Positions 5,042 to 6,020 of a stretch of 6,020 bases of DNA are shown here, in pieces. Below the pieces are notes generated by a model that ran no database searches, had not been told where the DNA came from, and saw only the letters and a list, made by a program, of their open reading frames with translations. The position numbers and the translations under genes are program-made. Each line of letters opens with the position of its first letter. The first letter of the stretch is position 1. Source of the DNA: JBGOUJ01 sp041477005 (lineage in GTDB: Bacteria > Acidobacteriota > Terriglobia > Bryobacterales > JACQDG01); contig JBGOUJ010000481.1 of assembly GCA_041477005.1 (NCBI GenBank), positions 1 through 6,020 on the forward strand, written 5' to 3'.

Positions 5042-5986
5042 ATGTCTCTCCAGTTCGAGGACGTCAGCCTGTTTCCCCTGTCCGAGGTGTCGCTCGCCAT
5101 CGCCGATGGCACGATCGCGGGGCTGGTGGGCCTGGATGGGTCCGGCAAGAGCCTGCTGCTGCGGCTGGCGGCCGGGAAGGTGCAGCCGCGGAAGGGAAAA
5201 GTGGAGGCGACGCCGCCGGCGGTCCTGGTCGAGATCGGATCGCAAGCCCGGCTGGAAATCGTTTCAGCCCTGGCGGCGAATCCGCGGGTGCTGCTGCTCG
5301 ACCACGCGCTGGCGATTTTGGACGGCGTGTCGCTGACGCAGTGCCTCAAGCAGCTACACACGCTGCGGCGCCGGGGGTCGGTGGTGGTGATCTCCTCGCA
5401 CGACCTCGACTTGCTCGAGCGGAACTGCGACGTGGTGGTGGCGCTCGAAGAGGGGCGGGTACACTTGCAGGGGGATCCGGGGCTGGTGCTGGCGCATTAC
5501 CGCGAGGGGATCCTGGCCCGGAGCCGGGCGATCGGCGGAGGGGCGGAATTGGAGCCCACCGAGCGGCGCGGAGACCGGCGGGTGGAAATCATGGCCATCG
5601 AGATTCGCGGCGAAAGCGGCGACTCGACGACCACGGTTCGGAGTGGCGAGCAGATCAGCGTGTCGGCGGCGCTGTGCTTCCTGGCGCCGGTCGAGAGCGC
5701 GGTGGCCGGCCTGTTGATCCGCAGCCGGATTGGGGTGAGTGTGTACGGCACGAACACCGAGCTGGAGCAAACGCCCATCGGGCCGCGGCGGGCGGGCGAG
5801 ACGGTAACGGTCGAATTCCGCTTCCGCTGCGACCTCTGCCCGCAGGAGTACACGCTGACAGTGGCCTCGCACGACCCGGACGGCACGGAGCACGACTGGC
5901 TGGAGGAAGCGGTGCTGTTTTCGGTGGTGGATAGCCGCTATACGGCCGGTGTGGCCAACCTGCGAGCGCGGCTGCGGGTGTACTGA
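5042..5986 (+). CDS. Wzt-like polysaccharide ABC transporter ATP-binding protein, reduced NBD
   Basis: A 314-residue protein read away from the glycan operon. Residues 1-155 are an ABC nucleotide-binding domain: Walker A GLDGSGKS (30-37), Walker B VLLLDH (83-88), D-loop AILD (91-94), H-loop SSHD (His120), then CDVVVALEEGRVHLQGDP as in Wzt/TagH proteins. Residues about 180-314 are a separate beta-sandwich of Wzt_C type (IRSRIGVSVYGTNTEL, a FRFRCDLCPQEYTLTVASHD segment, EHDWLEEAVLFSVV), which in Wzt exporters binds the modified end of the O-chain. The NBD is unusual. The usual length is about 220-240 residues; here the part from the Q-loop through most of the helical subdomain is missing and the signature is reduced to IGSQARL. 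The catalytic Glu after Walker B is His88. ATP may bind, but hydrolysis is doubtful unless a partner supplies it. No membrane partner (Wzm) lies in the window. ATG 5042 is a natural family start; no Shine-Dalgarno site. Confidence 0.8.
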   Translation: MSLQFEDVSLFPLSEVSLAIADGTIAGLVGLDGSGKSLLLRLAAGKVQPRKGKVEATPPAVLVEIGSQARLEIVSALAANPRVLLLDHALAILDGVSLTQCLKQLHTLRRRGSVVVISSHDLDLLERNCDVVVALEEGRVHLQGDPGLVLAHYREGILARSRAIGGGAELEPTERRGDRRVEIMAIEIRGESGDSTTTVRSGEQISVSAALCFLAPVESAVAGLLIRSRIGVSVYGTNTELEQTPIGPRRAGETVTVEFRFRCDLCPQEYTLTVASHDPDGTEHDWLEEAVLFSVVDSRYTAGVANLRARLRVY

Positions 5987-6020
5987 ACCCGCTGCCTCAG
6001 AATGCGGAAAAATCGGAACC

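Noticed and set aside
4982..5245. N-terminal extension of the methyltransferase frame into the ABC gene
   Set aside because: The added residues are low-complexity and antisense to the ABC Walker A region. The methyltransferase more naturally starts at ATG 4981, or at most TTG 5035.
1..6020. CRISPR array, tRNA, rRNA or insertion sequence
   Set aside because: I saw no regularly spaced direct repeats, no cloverleaf with a CCA or TTCRA arm, no ribosomal RNA sequence and no transposase or terminal inverted repeats.
5987..6020. Terminator after the ABC gene
   Set aside because: The 34 remaining bases contain no stem followed by a T run.

Overview
The window looks like chromosomal DNA from a high-GC bacterium, most likely an acidobacterium of the Solibacter/Bryobacter type. 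The best evidence is an Ig-like domain at the C-terminus of the 2214..3659 product (GxxVTIYGTDL, then LQVNARLP), which resembles the C-terminal domain that is expanded in Solibacter (TIGR03437 type). A related but weaker domain ends the neighbouring methyltransferase. This placement is inferred from domain style and composition; no search was run.

Left part (1 to about 1026): lower-GC, worn accessory DNA. It holds an open frame that enters from the left edge without a recognisable family. Next come a small antitoxin-like gene and, overlapping its stop, a broken VapC-type PIN toxin. The toxin has lost its first catalytic Asp (DT[N/D] to GTD) and has an in-frame TAG after the conserved TLAE motif. 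The antitoxin frame is still open.

Middle part (1027 to 4981, minus strand): a compact three-gene operon whose junctions are both 4-base ATGA overlaps. In transcription order it encodes (1) a class I SAM methyltransferase fused to a long beta-rich C-terminal half, (2) a multi-pass membrane protein with a YfhO-like soluble region and a Solibacter-type C-terminal Ig domain, and (3) a TIM-barrel, clan GH-A-like putative glycoside hydrolase.

Right part (5042 to 5986, plus strand): a divergently transcribed ABC-transporter ATP-binding protein of the polysaccharide-export (Wzt) type with a C-terminal Wzt_C-like beta-sandwich. Its nucleotide-binding domain is unusually short. The region carrying the Q-loop and most of the helical subdomain is absent, the signature motif is poor, and the catalytic Glu after Walker B is His.

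The 60-base divergent spacer holds a 7-bp GNRA-loop hairpin and an extended -10 motif placed so that the ABC mRNA would be nearly leaderless. Together the right two thirds look like part of a surface-glycan locus: methylation or capping of a glycan (methyltransferase), handling in or across the membrane (membrane protein), trimming (hydrolase) and export with terminus recognition (Wzt-like). The pathway assignment is inference; no glycosyltransferase or permease lies in the window.
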